Of a DNA stretch of 64,000 nucleotides, positions 26,683-35,982 are shown piece by piece; the stretch's first letter is position 1; each line of letters starts with the position of its first letter. A model generated the notes under the pieces. It ran no database searches, had not been told where the DNA came from, and saw nothing but the letters and a program-made list of their open reading frames with translations. The translations under genes and the position numbers were made by a program. Origin of the DNA: Spartobacteria bacterium. GTDB lineage: Bacteria; Verrucomicrobiota; Verrucomicrobiia; Chthoniobacterales; UBA10450. The stretch is taken from NCBI GenBank assembly GCA_003169975.1, contig PNAA01000024.1, positions 99,273 to 163,272 on the forward strand. The letters are read 5' to 3'.

Positions 26683-29169
26683 ATGCGCAGTCTTTGTTTC
26701 GGTTTCGCTCTCGCTCTCGCAGCCCTCCTTTTGCCATCCGCTCACGGGGCGGAGAAAAACAAAGAAAACGAAGACCAGGACAAGCCGCTGCCGAGCATCG
26801 CGCAGAAGACGCGCGGCATGCAGGCGATGCCCGGCTTCTGCAAGATTTATTGGGACGCACGCTCCGGCAAAATTTGGCTCGAGATTGCGAAGTTCGACTC
26901 CGAGTTCCTCTATGTCGTCTCGCTCGCGGCAGGTGTGGGCTCGAACGACATCGGCTTGGATCGCGGAGAATTTGGCGATCTCGAAGCGAACGCGGGCAGT
27001 CCCGAGCATCTGGTAAAGTTCGAACGCGTGGGGCCAAAAGTTTTGCTCGTCGAGCAGAACCTTGCCTATCGCGCCGTGACCCGGAACGCGGATGAGAAGC
27101 GCTCGGTCGAGGAGGCGTTTGCGCAGTCCGTGCTCTGGGGCTTCAAAGTCGAGGCGCAGGAAAATGGCCGCGTGCTGGTCGATGCAACCGCCTTCCTGTT
27201 GAACGACGCGCACGGGGTCGCCGAGAAATTGAAAGAGAAGAAGCAGGGAACTTACAAGGTTGATGATGCGCGATCGGCGATCTATCTGCCGTTCACCAAG
27301 AATTTTCCAAAGAACACCGAGTTCGAAGCGACCCTGACTTTCGCCGGTGAACCGACGGGCGATTGGATCCGCTCCGTCACGCCGACTGCCAAAGCGGTAA
27401 CGGTGCGCGAGCATCATTCTTTCGTCGAATTGCCGGACGACCAATATCAGCCCCGCGCCTTCGATCCGCGCGCCGGCTACTTCCTGATGAGCTATGCGGA
27501 CTACGCGGCGCCGATCCAGGATTCCCTGGTGAAGCGCTTCATCATCCGGCATCGCCTGCGCAAGAAGGATCCGACGGCGCCGCTGAGCGAGCCGGTGCAA
27601 CCGATCGTTTACTACGTCGATCGCGGCGCGCCGGAACCGATCCGGTCGGCGCTGATCGAAGGCGCCTCGTGGTGGAACAAGGCGTTCGTGGCGGCGGGTT
27701 ACAAGAATGCTTTCCAGGTGAAGGAGCTGCCGGAAGGGGTCGATCCGATGGACCTGCGCTACAACGTGATCGAATGGGTGCACCGCTCGACCCGCGGCTG
27801 GTCCTACGGCACGTCGATCATCGATCCGCGTACTGGCGAGATTATCAAGGGACACGTGTCGTTAGGCTCGCTGCGGGTGCGGCAGGATTTTCTGATCGCG
27901 CAGGGCCTGGTCGAAGCCTATGCGAACGGCGCGACGCCGGATCCGCGCCTGCTCGAGTTGTCGCTCGCGCGGTTGCGGCAACTGGCCGCGCACGAAGTCG
28001 GGCACACGCTCGGCTTGCAGCACAACTTCGCGGCCAGCACGCAAAATCGCGCGTCGGTCATGGATTATCCGCCGCCGGTCGTGGCGATCGACTCGAAGGG
28101 GGACATCGATTTGAGCCAAGCTTACGCGACCGGCATCGGCGCGTGGGACAAGCGCACCATTCTCTACGGCTATCGGGAGTTTCCGAGCGGGACGAACGAA
28201 GCGGCCGGGCTCGCCTCCATTCTGCAGGAGAACATTGCGCAAGGTTTCCGTTACCTGACGGACGCGGATGCGCGCCCGCCCGGCAGCGCCAATCCTTTCG
28301 CGCATCTCTGGGATAGCGGCGACTCGGCGACGGACGAATTGAATCGCCTGATCAAAGTGCGCGCGCTGGCCTTGAATCGCTTGAGCGAAAAAAATATTCC
28401 GCCCGACGCGCCGCTCGCGACGCTCGAGAACGTGCTCGTGCCGGTCTACCTGATGCACCGTTTCCAGGCCGAAGCCGCCACGAAATTGATCGGCGGCCTG
28501 AATTACGCCTACGCCGCCCGCGGCGACGGGCAGACGACTAACGAACCGCTCCCGCCGGAAGAACAACGCGCCGCGCTGGCGGCTGTGCTGCAGACTTTGC
28601 GGCCCGAATTTCTCGAGATGCCGACGAAGCTGGTCGCGCTCCTGGCGCCGCGTCCGCCGGGTTATCCGCGCGATCGCGAATCGTTCGATTCGCACGCCGG
28701 CCTGGTCTTCGACCCGTTGGCGGCGGCGGAGAGTTGGATCAATGCCGAACTCGATCTGCTGCTCAACCCGCAGCGTCTTTCCCGGATCGTGGCGCAGAAC
28801 GCGGAGGTCGCGCACGGGCTGTCGTTGAACGAGCTTTTCGACGCGATTTTGCAAACCGGCGAACGCACCGCCCAGCAGACAGGTTTGCAAAAGGAAATCG
28901 CCCGCGCTGTCGAAAAGCAATTCCTCAATCATCTCCTGCAACTCGCGCTGGAGCGCGACACCGAGCCGCAGGTCAACGCCTATGCCTTGCGACGAATCGC
29001 GGATCTGGAGACTAAATGGAAGGCGCGCTCATCGAACGATCCGGCGGAGATGGCGCAGAATGCTTATCTGCTCTCGCAGATCGATCAATTCCACCGCGAT
29101 CCCAAAGCGCTCGACATCCCGAAGCCGCCCCGCATTCCCGACGGTTCGCCGATCGGCGCCGACGAATAG
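26683..29169 (+). CDS. Zinc-dependent metalloprotease, DUF5117/met-zincin type
   Basis: 828 residues with a signal peptide (RSLCFGFALALAALLLPSAHG). The zinc motif HEVGHTLGLQHNF is near residue 438, an extended HExxH with a third ligand. Other typical blocks are FYVDRGAPEPIRSALIEGASWWNKA-like segments (visible as IRSALIEGASWWNK) and SVMDYPPPVV, the met-turn region. Members are secreted proteins of unknown substrate. An in-frame TTG at 26581 would add 34 residues without a signal peptide, so the ATG is preferred. Confidence 0.88.
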   Translation: MRSLCFGFALALAALLLPSAHGAEKNKENEDQDKPLPSIAQKTRGMQAMPGFCKIYWDARSGKIWLEIAKFDSEFLYVVSLAAGVGSNDIGLDRGEFGDLEANAGSPEHLVKFERVGPKVLLVEQNLAYRAVTRNADEKRSVEEAFAQSVLWGFKVEAQENGRVLVDATAFLLNDAHGVAEKLKEKKQGTYKVDDARSAIYLPFTKNFPKNTEFEATLTFAGEPTGDWIRSVTPTAKAVTVREHHSFVELPDDQYQPRAFDPRAGYFLMSYADYAAPIQDSLVKRFIIRHRLRKKDPTAPLSEPVQPIVYYVDRGAPEPIRSALIEGASWWNKAFVAAGYKNAFQVKELPEGVDPMDLRYNVIEWVHRSTRGWSYGTSIIDPRTGEIIKGHVSLGSLRVRQDFLIAQGLVEAYANGATPDPRLLELSLARLRQLAAHEVGHTLGLQHNFAASTQNRASVMDYPPPVVAIDSKGDIDLSQAYATGIGAWDKRTILYGYREFPSGTNEAAGLASILQENIAQGFRYLTDADARPPGSANPFAHLWDSGDSATDELNRLIKVRALALNRLSEKNIPPDAPLATLENVLVPVYLMHRFQAEAATKLIGGLNYAYAARGDGQTTNEPLPPEEQRAALAAVLQTLRPEFLEMPTKLVALLAPRPPGYPRDRESFDSHAGLVFDPLAAAESWINAELDLLLNPQRLSRIVAQNAEVAHGLSLNELFDAILQTGERTAQQTGLQKEIARAVEKQFLNHLLQLALERDTEPQVNAYALRRIADLETKWKARSSNDPAEMAQNAYLLSQIDQFHRDPKALDIPKPPRIPDGSPIGADE

Positions 29170-29189
29170 CGCCTCGTGCGCCTAACGAC

Positions 29190-30572
29190 TCAAAAATGAT
29201 CCGGCTCGCGCTGGAGGAATTTCCCCCGCCCGATGTCGCCGACAAACTTCCCGTCCCGCGCCGCCACCTTCCCCCGCACGGTGACGACATGTGGGCGGCC
29301 CTCGATCTCGAAGCCTTCGAACGAATTGTAATCGAGATTCATCTGGTGTGTTTTCGCGGAGATGGTTCCGCGGTACTCCGGATCATAAACAACAAGGTCG
29401 GCGTCGCTGCCTAACTGAATCGTTCCTTTGCGCGGAAAGAGCCCGAAAATTTTGGCGGTCTGCGTACTCGCGGTGTCGACGAACTGATGCAGATCGATCC
29501 GGCCGCCTTTCACGCCGTGGGTGTAGTAGAGATTGATCCGGTCCTCGAGCGACGGAATGCCATTGGGGATTTTCGTGAAGTCGTCGCAGCCCATGATTTT
29601 TTGCGTCGCGAAATCGAAGGGCGCGTGATCGGTCGCGAGCGTCGAAACGAATCGCTGCCGCAAACCATTCCAAAGCACTTCCTGATTCTTCTTGTCGCGC
29701 AACGGCGGCGACATAACGGCCTTCGCTCCTTCGAAATCAGGCTTCTCCGCATCGGTGCGATCGAGGAGCAAATACTGAATGAGCGTTTCCACCCAGACGT
29801 GCACCCCGCGTTCGGCGCCGCGTATCGCTTCGCGGAGCGATTCTTCGCAACTGAGATGCACGATGTAAACGTGCGCGCCGGTCATTTCGGCAAACGTCAT
29901 CAGGTGATGGACGCCTTCGGCTTCCACCACGGGCGGACGACTCCAGTAATGCCACTCCGGGCCGGTCTTGCCTTCGGCGAGGAGCTTCTTTTGCAACTCC
30001 GCCACGAGATCGGCGTTCTCGCAATGCGCGGTCGTGATCACGCCTAACGACTTGGCGAGTCGCAAGGTCTGGTAGAGTTGCTCATCGCTGATCCCGAGCG
30101 CGCCCTTGTAGGCGAGGAAGACCTTGAAGCTGCTGACGCCGCGCCTGACGATTTCCCTAAAATCGCGCTCCGCTTCGTCATCGTAGCGGGTCACGCCCAT
30201 GTGAAAACTGAAGTCGCAGGCGCTGGCGCCGCTCGCCTTGCCGAGCCAAAGCTCAAAGGCCTCGAGCGGTTTCTCCGCGCAGCCAGGGCAGATCATTTCG
30301 ATGAAAGTTGTCGTTCCGCCGACGACCGCCGCGCGACTCGCCGTCTCGTGCGTGTCCTTCGCGAACGTGCCCATGAACGGCAGGTAGATGTGCACGTGCG
30401 GATCAATGAAACCTGGGAAGACATATTTGCCGGTCGCATCGATCACCTCCGCGCCGTTAGGCGCGGCGAGGTCGCGATCGATCCGGGTGATCGTTTCATT
30501 CTCGCAAAAAATATCCGCCACGTAACGCTCGTCCGGCGTAACGATCTCGCCGCCTTTGACGAGCAGACTCAT
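29190..30572 (-). CDS. hydA: Dihydropyrimidinase (D-hydantoinase)
   Basis: 460 residues of the amidohydrolase fold. Metal ligands: PGFIDPHVHIYLPF (HxH), a lysine in SSFKVFLAYKG expected to be carboxylated, TTAHCEN, and the late Asp in STLATDHAPF. It opens dihydrouracil/dihydrothymine to N-carbamoyl-beta-amino acids, the second step of reductive pyrimidine breakdown. It starts inside the vapC stop (ATGA, 30569-30572) and lies downstream of preT, preA and mmsA on the same strand, which supports the pyrimidine role. Confidence 0.93.
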   Translation of the reverse strand: MSLLVKGGEIVTPDERYVADIFCENETITRIDRDLAAPNGAEVIDATGKYVFPGFIDPHVHIYLPFMGTFAKDTHETASRAAVVGGTTTFIEMICPGCAEKPLEAFELWLGKASGASACDFSFHMGVTRYDDEAERDFREIVRRGVSSFKVFLAYKGALGISDEQLYQTLRLAKSLGVITTAHCENADLVAELQKKLLAEGKTGPEWHYWSRPPVVEAEGVHHLMTFAEMTGAHVYIVHLSCEESLREAIRGAERGVHVWVETLIQYLLLDRTDAEKPDFEGAKAVMSPPLRDKKNQEVLWNGLRQRFVSTLATDHAPFDFATQKIMGCDDFTKIPNGIPSLEDRINLYYTHGVKGGRIDLHQFVDTASTQTAKIFGLFPRKGTIQLGSDADLVVYDPEYRGTISAKTHQMNLDYNSFEGFEIEGRPHVVTVRGKVAARDGKFVGDIGRGKFLQREPDHF

Positions 30573-30964
30573 GGTTTGAAAATCTTTAGCCGCGGGAAAT
30601 GCGCTCGCATGAAGTCATCATCAGCCGTCGCGAGTCCGCTCGTGTGTTCGAGGGCATGACCGGCAATCAGAAAATCGGCGATCAGGCGTTGGCGGACGCC
30701 CCCTCGCTTGCGATAACCTGCGAAAAGCTGACCCGCGGCGAAACAGGCGGCCTCATCGAGGGGCGAAAAATGAACGCCGATTTGCGACATGCCGGTGCGC
30801 AGCGCGGGCAGGGTGGAAAAAAGCGGCGCCACCTCGGCCCAGACGACATCACAGGCCGCCAGGGGGTTCTCGGTCCGCAGGCGCAGGAGAAAATTCAGCC
30901 ACGCTTCGCCTGTCGGTTCACCTTTGAAGATGGCGAGGAGAACCGAGCTATCGACGGCGATCAT
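30569..30964 (-). CDS. vapC: VapC-like PIN-domain toxin (RNase)
   Basis: 131 residues. MIAVDSSVLLAIFKGE gives the first acidic residue, VVWAEVAPLF the second, LIADFLIAGHA the third and TADDDFMR the last; this is the four-acid magnesium site of PIN nucleases. VapC toxins usually cut tRNA or rRNA. It is coupled by ATGA to the upstream antitoxin (30961-30964) and by another ATGA to hydA (30569-30572). Its place inside a catabolic gene chain is unusual. Confidence 0.88.
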   Translation of the reverse strand: MIAVDSSVLLAIFKGEPTGEAWLNFLLRLRTENPLAACDVVWAEVAPLFSTLPALRTGMSQIGVHFSPLDEAACFAAGQLFAGYRKRGGVRQRLIADFLIAGHALEHTSGLATADDDFMRAHFPRLKIFKP

Positions 30965-31206
30965 CGAGCAAGGCGCACGCGCCGGCCGCGGGTTTCCGAA
31001 AGCCACTTTTCGGCCGTGTAACCGGGCAGTGCATGCTGCGCGCAACCCAGAACGGCACGCGCCTTTTTCTCATCGATCACGGGGTGCGCCTTAAGATAGC
31101 CGGCGGCCTCATCGAATTCCAGAATGCTGCCAGGCTTCAGCCTGAGTCGGTGTCGGATTCGGGCGGGAATGGTGATCTGCCCTTTACTGGTAAGAACTGC
31201 TCTCAT
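30961..31206 (-). CDS. vapB: VapB-like AbrB-fold antitoxin
   Basis: 81 residues. RAVLTSKGQITIPARIRHRLRL is split here into TSKGQITIPARIRHRL and the following beta strand GSILEFDEAAG, the swapped-hairpin AbrB/SpoVT DNA-binding fold. The C-terminal part (YTAEKWLSE) would wrap the toxin. It precedes vapC with a four-base ATGA overlap. As antitoxin it should autorepress this promoter, which may then also govern hydA. Confidence 0.88.
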   Translation of the reverse strand: MRAVLTSKGQITIPARIRHRLRLKPGSILEFDEAAGYLKAHPVIDEKKARAVLGCAQHALPGYTAEKWLSETRGRRVRLAR

Positions 31207-31250
31207 TTCCCTAGAGTAGGAGGCAAAAGTAAGGCAGACAAGTAAGGAAT

Positions 31251-32747
31251 TTATTTCTTCCAGACATCGCTGACGCCTTCGCCGAACCAGCGGCTGCTCA
31301 CCACTTTTTGCTGGGTGTAGAACTGGACGCCTTCCCGGCCCTGAATGTGGAGATCGCCATAGAAGGAGTCGTCCCAGCCGGTGAAGGGGAACATCGCCAT
31401 CGTGGCCGGCACCCCGACGTTAATCCCCACCATGCCGGCTTGGACGCGGTGCTTGAACTCCCGCGCCGCTTTGCCCGAGTTGGTGAAGATGGCGGTGCCA
31501 TTGCCGTAGGCGGATTTGTTCGCGAGTTCGATCGCGTGATCAAGATCATCCATCCGCATGACGTTCAGGACCGGACCGAAAACTTCTTCGCGGGCGATGG
31601 TCATTTCGTTTTGCACCTGGTCGACGATCGTCGCGCCGAGGAAGAATCCGTTAGGCGCGTCGGCGATTCGCGCGCGTCGACCGTCGCAGAGAATTTTCGC
31701 TCCCTGCTCTTCGCCGCTGGCAACGAGGCTCAGCACGCGATCCCGATGCTGCGCGGTAATGACCGGGCCCATATCGGGCTGATCTCTTACATCCGTCGGG
31801 CCGACTTTGATCGCACGCGCGGCCTCGACTAACGACGGCAGCAAACGCTCCGCCGCCGTGCCCACGGTCAACGCGGTCGAGCCCGCCATGCAGCGCTCGC
31901 CGGCACAACCGAAGGCCGCGGTGGAAAGTGCTTCCACGGTTCGCGGCACGTCGGCGTCGGGCATGATGACGATGTAGTTCTTCGCGCCACCGTTGGCCTG
32001 CACGCGTTTGCCGTGACGGGTGCCGGTTTCGAAAATGTGCTTTGCGACGGGGGATGATCCGACAAAGGAAATGGCACGCACTTTCGGATGGGTGAGGAGC
32101 GCATCGACGCACTCGCGGCCGCCATGCACGACGTTGAGGACGCCTTTGGGCAGGCCGGCTTTCTCGAGCAATTCGATCAAGTAATTGGCGGTCAGCGGGA
32201 CCTTTTCACTCGGCTTGAGCACGAAGGTATTTCCGCAGGCGAGGGCGAGGGGGAACATCCACATCGGGACCATCGCGGGGAAGTTGAAGGGGGTGATGCC
32301 GACGCACACGCCTAACGGCTGGTGCATCGTCTCGCAATCGACGCCGCGGGCCAGATTTTCGAGCGTGTCGCCCATCAGCAGGGTTGGGATACCGCACGCG
32401 TATTCGATATTCTCGAGCCCGCGGCAGGCGCTCCCGCGCGCTTCCGCGAGCGTTTTGCCGTGCTCGCGCGCGACCATCTCGCAGATGCGATCGAAGTTCT
32501 CTTCCACCAACTGGCGATAGCGGAAAAACAAACGCGCGCGCTCGACTGGCGGCGTGTCGCGCCAGGCGGGGAACGCGGCGGCGGCGGCGTTGACGGCATC
32601 GTTGACGACATCTGCGCCGCAGAGCGGCACCTCGGAAATCACTTCGCCGCGCGAGGGATTATAAACCGGCGATGTTTCCAGGCCGGAAATTTCCCGCCAT
32701 TCGCCGCCGATGAAAACGGGGCAGGGTTCCAAGGCTTCTTTAACCAT
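31251..32747 (-). CDS. mmsA: CoA-acylating methylmalonate-semialdehyde dehydrogenase
   Basis: 498 residues of the ALDH superfamily, MmsA branch. The catalytic cysteine is in GCAGERCMAGSTAL, the cofactor motifs in ITPFNFPAMVPMWMFP and FVGSSPVAKHIF, and VQANGGAKNYIVI replaces the usual LELGG, as in MMSDH. It would convert (methyl)malonate semialdehyde to propionyl- or acetyl-CoA, the last step from beta-aminoisobutyrate or beta-alanine. A longer frame to 32804 exists only because a class A repeat is translated there; MVKEALEPCPVFIGG is the proper start. Confidence 0.93.
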   Translation of the reverse strand: MVKEALEPCPVFIGGEWREISGLETSPVYNPSRGEVISEVPLCGADVVNDAVNAAAAAFPAWRDTPPVERARLFFRYRQLVEENFDRICEMVAREHGKTLAEARGSACRGLENIEYACGIPTLLMGDTLENLARGVDCETMHQPLGVCVGITPFNFPAMVPMWMFPLALACGNTFVLKPSEKVPLTANYLIELLEKAGLPKGVLNVVHGGRECVDALLTHPKVRAISFVGSSPVAKHIFETGTRHGKRVQANGGAKNYIVIMPDADVPRTVEALSTAAFGCAGERCMAGSTALTVGTAAERLLPSLVEAARAIKVGPTDVRDQPDMGPVITAQHRDRVLSLVASGEEQGAKILCDGRRARIADAPNGFFLGATIVDQVQNEMTIAREEVFGPVLNVMRMDDLDHAIELANKSAYGNGTAIFTNSGKAAREFKHRVQAGMVGINVGVPATMAMFPFTGWDDSFYGDLHIQGREGVQFYTQQKVVSSRWFGEGVSDVWKK

Positions 32748-32765
32748 AAATCCTGACTCTAAGTT

Positions 32766-32856
32766 GTCATTCTGAGCGAAGCGAAGGATCTCTGACTTTT
32801 TCATCCGAGGACTGGTTCAGAAAGAGCCAGAGATGTTTCGCTTCGCTCAACATGAC
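32766..32856. repeat. Class A hairpin repeat (GTCAT...GAGCGAAGCGAA type)
   Basis: Left arm GTCATTCTGAGCGAAGCGAA and right arm ending CGCTTCGCTCAACATGAC form an imperfect inverted repeat. Copies lie at 40946 and 46531. It lies between preA and mmsA and could act as a transcript hairpin or processing site. Related elements are widespread in soil bacteria. Confidence 0.85.
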
Positions 32857-32873
32857 GGTGATAAGAAGAGCTT

Positions 32874-34184
32874 TCACGGGTGCGGTGCGAAGGCGGTGGC
32901 GTCGCCGGCCGCGAGCCGCGTCTGGTAGTCGGCCCAGGCGAGGCGTTCCAATCCATTCTCGACGCTGACCATCGTAATGCAGTCGTGCACCGGACAGACT
33001 AACGAACAAAGATTGCAGCCAACGCACTCCTCTTCCTTGATCTCCGGCACGGGTTTGTTAGGCACGCGCCCGGGTCCGAGGCCGTAGCCGGCCGGATCGA
33101 CGAGCGCGATCGCCTGGTGCGCGCCGTCCTCGCAGGCGATGTAACAAAGATTGCAGCCGATGCATTTGCCGTAATCGATCTCGGCGATCCGCTTGTAATT
33201 GAGGTCGAGCGTTTCCCATTTCCGCACCGTGTCGACCGCGCGGCCGCGGAGTTCGTCGAGGTTTTCAAAGCCTTTGCCGTCGAGGTAGTCGTTCAGTCCG
33301 TCGATCATGTCCTCGACGATGCGAAAGCCGTAATGCATGACCGCGGTGCAGACTTGCACGGTGGTCGCACCGAGCGCGACGAACTCGGCCGCGTCGCGCC
33401 AGGTGGTGATGCCGCCGATGCCGGAAATCGGGAGGCGGACTTCGGGATCGGAGGCGCAGGACTGCACCATGTTGAGCGCGATCGGTTTCACCGCCGGCCC
33501 GCAATAGCCGCCGTGCGAACTCAGGCCGCCAACGAACGGTTCGGGCACGAAATTGTCGAGGTTGACCTGGGTGATGCTGTTGATCGTGTTGATGAGCGAG
33601 ATGGCGTTGGCGCCGCTGCGTTTCGCCGCGCGGGCGGCGGCGGTAATGTCGGTGATGTTCGGTGTCAGCTTCGCGATCACCGGAATGGTGGCCGCTTCCA
33701 TCACCCAGCCGATGATGGTCGCGGCGACATCCGGGTTTTGGCCAACGGCCGAGCCCATGCCGCGCTCACACATGCCATGGGGACAACCGAAATTCAGCTC
33801 GATCCCGTCGGCGCCGCAATCGGCTGAGCGCCTGACGAAATCGTGCCAGTTCTCCCGGGTATCGACCATGAGCGACGCGATGACGGCATGGTTAGGCCAG
33901 CGTTTTTTTACTTCGGCAATCTCGCGAAAGTTGGTTTCCGGCGAGCGATCGCTGATCAACTCAATGTTGTTCAACCCGACCATCCGCATGTTTCCGTAAT
34001 CGATCGAGGAGTAACGCGAGGAGACGTTGCGGATCGGGTCACCGATCGTTTTCCAAACGACGCCGCCCCAGCCCGCCTCGAAAGCGCGGTGCGCCTGGTA
34101 AGCGGTATTGGCCGGCGGGCCGGACGCGATCCAAAACGGGTTGGGGGACTTGATGCCGGCGAAGTCGGTGGATAGATCAGCCAT
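32874..34184 (-). CDS. preA: NAD(P)H-dependent dihydropyrimidine dehydrogenase, catalytic subunit
   Basis: 436 residues from MADLSTDFAGIKSPN. The FMN barrel is seen in IELNFGCPHGMCERGMG, PVIAKLTPNITDI and ISGIGGITTWRDAAEF; the C-terminus carries two 4Fe-4S motifs, CIGCNLCYIAC and CVGCNLCSLVCP. It reduces uracil or thymine, the first step of reductive pyrimidine degradation, with electrons from PreT. The gene begins two bases after the preT stop, with AGGA ahead of the ATG. A longer frame to 34448 overlaps preT and is not family-like. Confidence 0.94.
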   Translation of the reverse strand: MADLSTDFAGIKSPNPFWIASGPPANTAYQAHRAFEAGWGGVVWKTIGDPIRNVSSRYSSIDYGNMRMVGLNNIELISDRSPETNFREIAEVKKRWPNHAVIASLMVDTRENWHDFVRRSADCGADGIELNFGCPHGMCERGMGSAVGQNPDVAATIIGWVMEAATIPVIAKLTPNITDITAAARAAKRSGANAISLINTINSITQVNLDNFVPEPFVGGLSSHGGYCGPAVKPIALNMVQSCASDPEVRLPISGIGGITTWRDAAEFVALGATTVQVCTAVMHYGFRIVEDMIDGLNDYLDGKGFENLDELRGRAVDTVRKWETLDLNYKRIAEIDYGKCIGCNLCYIACEDGAHQAIALVDPAGYGLGPGRVPNKPVPEIKEEECVGCNLCSLVCPVHDCITMVSVENGLERLAWADYQTRLAAGDATAFAPHP

Positions 34185-34186
34185 CT

Positions 34187-35692
34187 TTATTCCTGATTCA
34201 TTGAGGTGAGGGCGCTGGTCGCCGGCGCCGGATGCGACGCGGGCGAGAGCTGTTCGTATTTCGCTTCCAAATCCGGCACGCGGATCGGCGCGTCGAAACC
34301 AGAACCGTAGGGGCCCGGCGCGACACCCCAGCGCGACGGTTGAATGGGGCCGATCGCTTCGGTCTCGCCGAAGAACCGATGAATCCCGCGCGCGGCCTTC
34401 TTGCCTTCGCCGACCGCGTTGACCACTTCGCGGCCGCCATTGGCGCAATCGCCGCCGGCGTAAACTTTGCGCAGACTCGTCTGGCCGGTGTCAAAGTCGC
34501 GCTTCATCGTGCCGTTGCGATTCATCTCCAGCTCTGGGAAAAGCTGCGCCAGCCAATCGCTTTGTTTCTGCTGGCCGACGGCCTTGATTACCATGTCGAA
34601 GGGCTCCGTGAATTCCGAGCCGCCGATCTGCTCGAGCGCGCCGCTCGCGTTGAAACGCGTCTGCACAAGACGAAGGCCGGTGACGTGGCCATCGTGGCCG
34701 AGCACTTCGACCGGCGCGTGGTGGAAAAGGAAGGAGGCGCCGTCTTGTTTCGCGAGATCGTATTCGAAGGCATAGGCGGACATGTCGCGTTCGCCACGGC
34801 GATAAATGACCACGACCTCGGCCGCGCCGAGCCTGCGCGCCTGGGTGGCCGCGTCGATCGCGGTGTTGCCGCAACCCAGGACCGCCACCCGCGCCCCGAC
34901 TGGGACGCGGTGCAGCGGCTCGGTATGAATCTGCTCGATGAAATCGAGCGCTTCGACCACTTCGGGCAGCTCTTCACCCGGAATGCGCAGCCGCTGGCCG
35001 TCACCCAGACCGATCCCGATGAAAATCGCGTCGAACCCGTCGAGGTCGGCGCGGGTCACATCCCGGCCCACCTCAACCCCGCAGCGGAACTCCACGCCTA
35101 ACGATTTCACCAGCTCGACTTCCTCGAGGCTGATCTCCGGCTTCATCTTGTAATAGGCGATGCCGTAGGTGTTCAGCCCGCCGGCGTTTGGTTTGCGCTC
35201 GAAGATGACGACGTCGTGTCCGAGTTGCGCCACTTCGGCCGCGCAGCCCAGTCCGGCTGGTCCGCCGCCGATCACGGCCACGCGTTTGCCGGATTTTTTC
35301 GTCGCCGCCCGCAAGACTTGGATTTCGTTTTCGTAGACGTGATCGGTCGCATAACGCTGGAGCCGGCCGATTTTGATCGGATCGCTGTCGCGGTCGAGCA
35401 GCACGCACGCGCCTTCGCAAAGCACCTCGGTCGGGCAAACCCGCGCGCAGCTCGCGCCCAGGATATTCGCCGAGAGGATCGTCCGCGCCGCGCCGGTGAC
35501 GTTGCCGGTCATGATCTTTTTGATGAAGGCCGGAATATCGATGCCGGTGGGGCAGGCGGTGATGCACGGGGCATCGAAGCAAAAGAGGCAGCGGGAGGAT
35601 TCGACGCTCGCTTGCTGCTCGGTGTAACGCGGTGCGATGTCGGCCAGGTTGGCCTCGAGTTGGTCGGCGCTTAGTTTCGGGCTCAGGGGCAT
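34187..35692 (-). CDS. preT: Dihydropyrimidine dehydrogenase, electron-transfer subunit
   Basis: 501 residues. The N-terminal Fe-S region has SRCLFCFDAPCITACPTGID and ASCARVCPTEVLCEGAC; FAD (VAVIGGGPAGLGCAAE) and NAD(P) (VAVLGCGNTAIDAA) sites follow, ending with VYAGGDCANGGREVV. It passes reducing equivalents to PreA. The two genes are adjacent, spaced by two bases. A ~60-residue C-terminal tail (SRWGVAPGPYGSGFD and on) is Pro/Ala-rich and extra to E. coli PreT. Confidence 0.93.
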   Translation of the reverse strand: MPLSPKLSADQLEANLADIAPRYTEQQASVESSRCLFCFDAPCITACPTGIDIPAFIKKIMTGNVTGAARTILSANILGASCARVCPTEVLCEGACVLLDRDSDPIKIGRLQRYATDHVYENEIQVLRAATKKSGKRVAVIGGGPAGLGCAAEVAQLGHDVVIFERKPNAGGLNTYGIAYYKMKPEISLEEVELVKSLGVEFRCGVEVGRDVTRADLDGFDAIFIGIGLGDGQRLRIPGEELPEVVEALDFIEQIHTEPLHRVPVGARVAVLGCGNTAIDAATQARRLGAAEVVVIYRRGERDMSAYAFEYDLAKQDGASFLFHHAPVEVLGHDGHVTGLRLVQTRFNASGALEQIGGSEFTEPFDMVIKAVGQQKQSDWLAQLFPELEMNRNGTMKRDFDTGQTSLRKVYAGGDCANGGREVVNAVGEGKKAARGIHRFFGETEAIGPIQPSRWGVAPGPYGSGFDAPIRVPDLEAKYEQLSPASHPAPATSALTSMNQE

Positions 35693-35982
35693 TGGTTAGG
35701 TCGTTGCAGGGAAGAGCGCCCAAGTTTGTTCCGACGCGGATTTCGAGGAAATCATTTTACGTTTTGGCCTGCAAGCTTTTCGATCTGTAGACGCTTCGCT
35801 CTCTCCGAGCCGTATGCTCTTCCGAGCCGGAGGCTGCGAAGCGCGGGAGTGGGCTGGGTCCCGCGGAGGACGAAGGCGAATCGCAGGGCAGCGGGCGATT
35901 CACCCGCGCTTCCCTGAGGGACCCGTCAACAACGCGGGCGGTTGACACTCCAGTCGTGCCTCATAGTTTAGGCGTGCCAAAG
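35693..35982. other. Intergenic region with a decayed class B repeat
   Basis: This ~290-bp divergent spacer between preT and marR contains TGTAGACGCTTCGCTCT at 35786, identical to one arm of the class B repeat found at 44386 and 48090, and a partly matching GCTGCGAAGCGCGGG near 35828. It must also hold both promoters, but no confident -35/-10 pair was found. No gene is apparent. Confidence 0.5.

Noticed and set aside
32748-32804. N-terminal extension of MmsA
   Set aside because: It is a translated class A repeat; family similarity begins at the ATG at 32747.
34185-34448. Extension of PreA into preT
   Set aside because: Arg-rich and unlike the family; a clean ATG with AGGA lies two bases after the preT stop.
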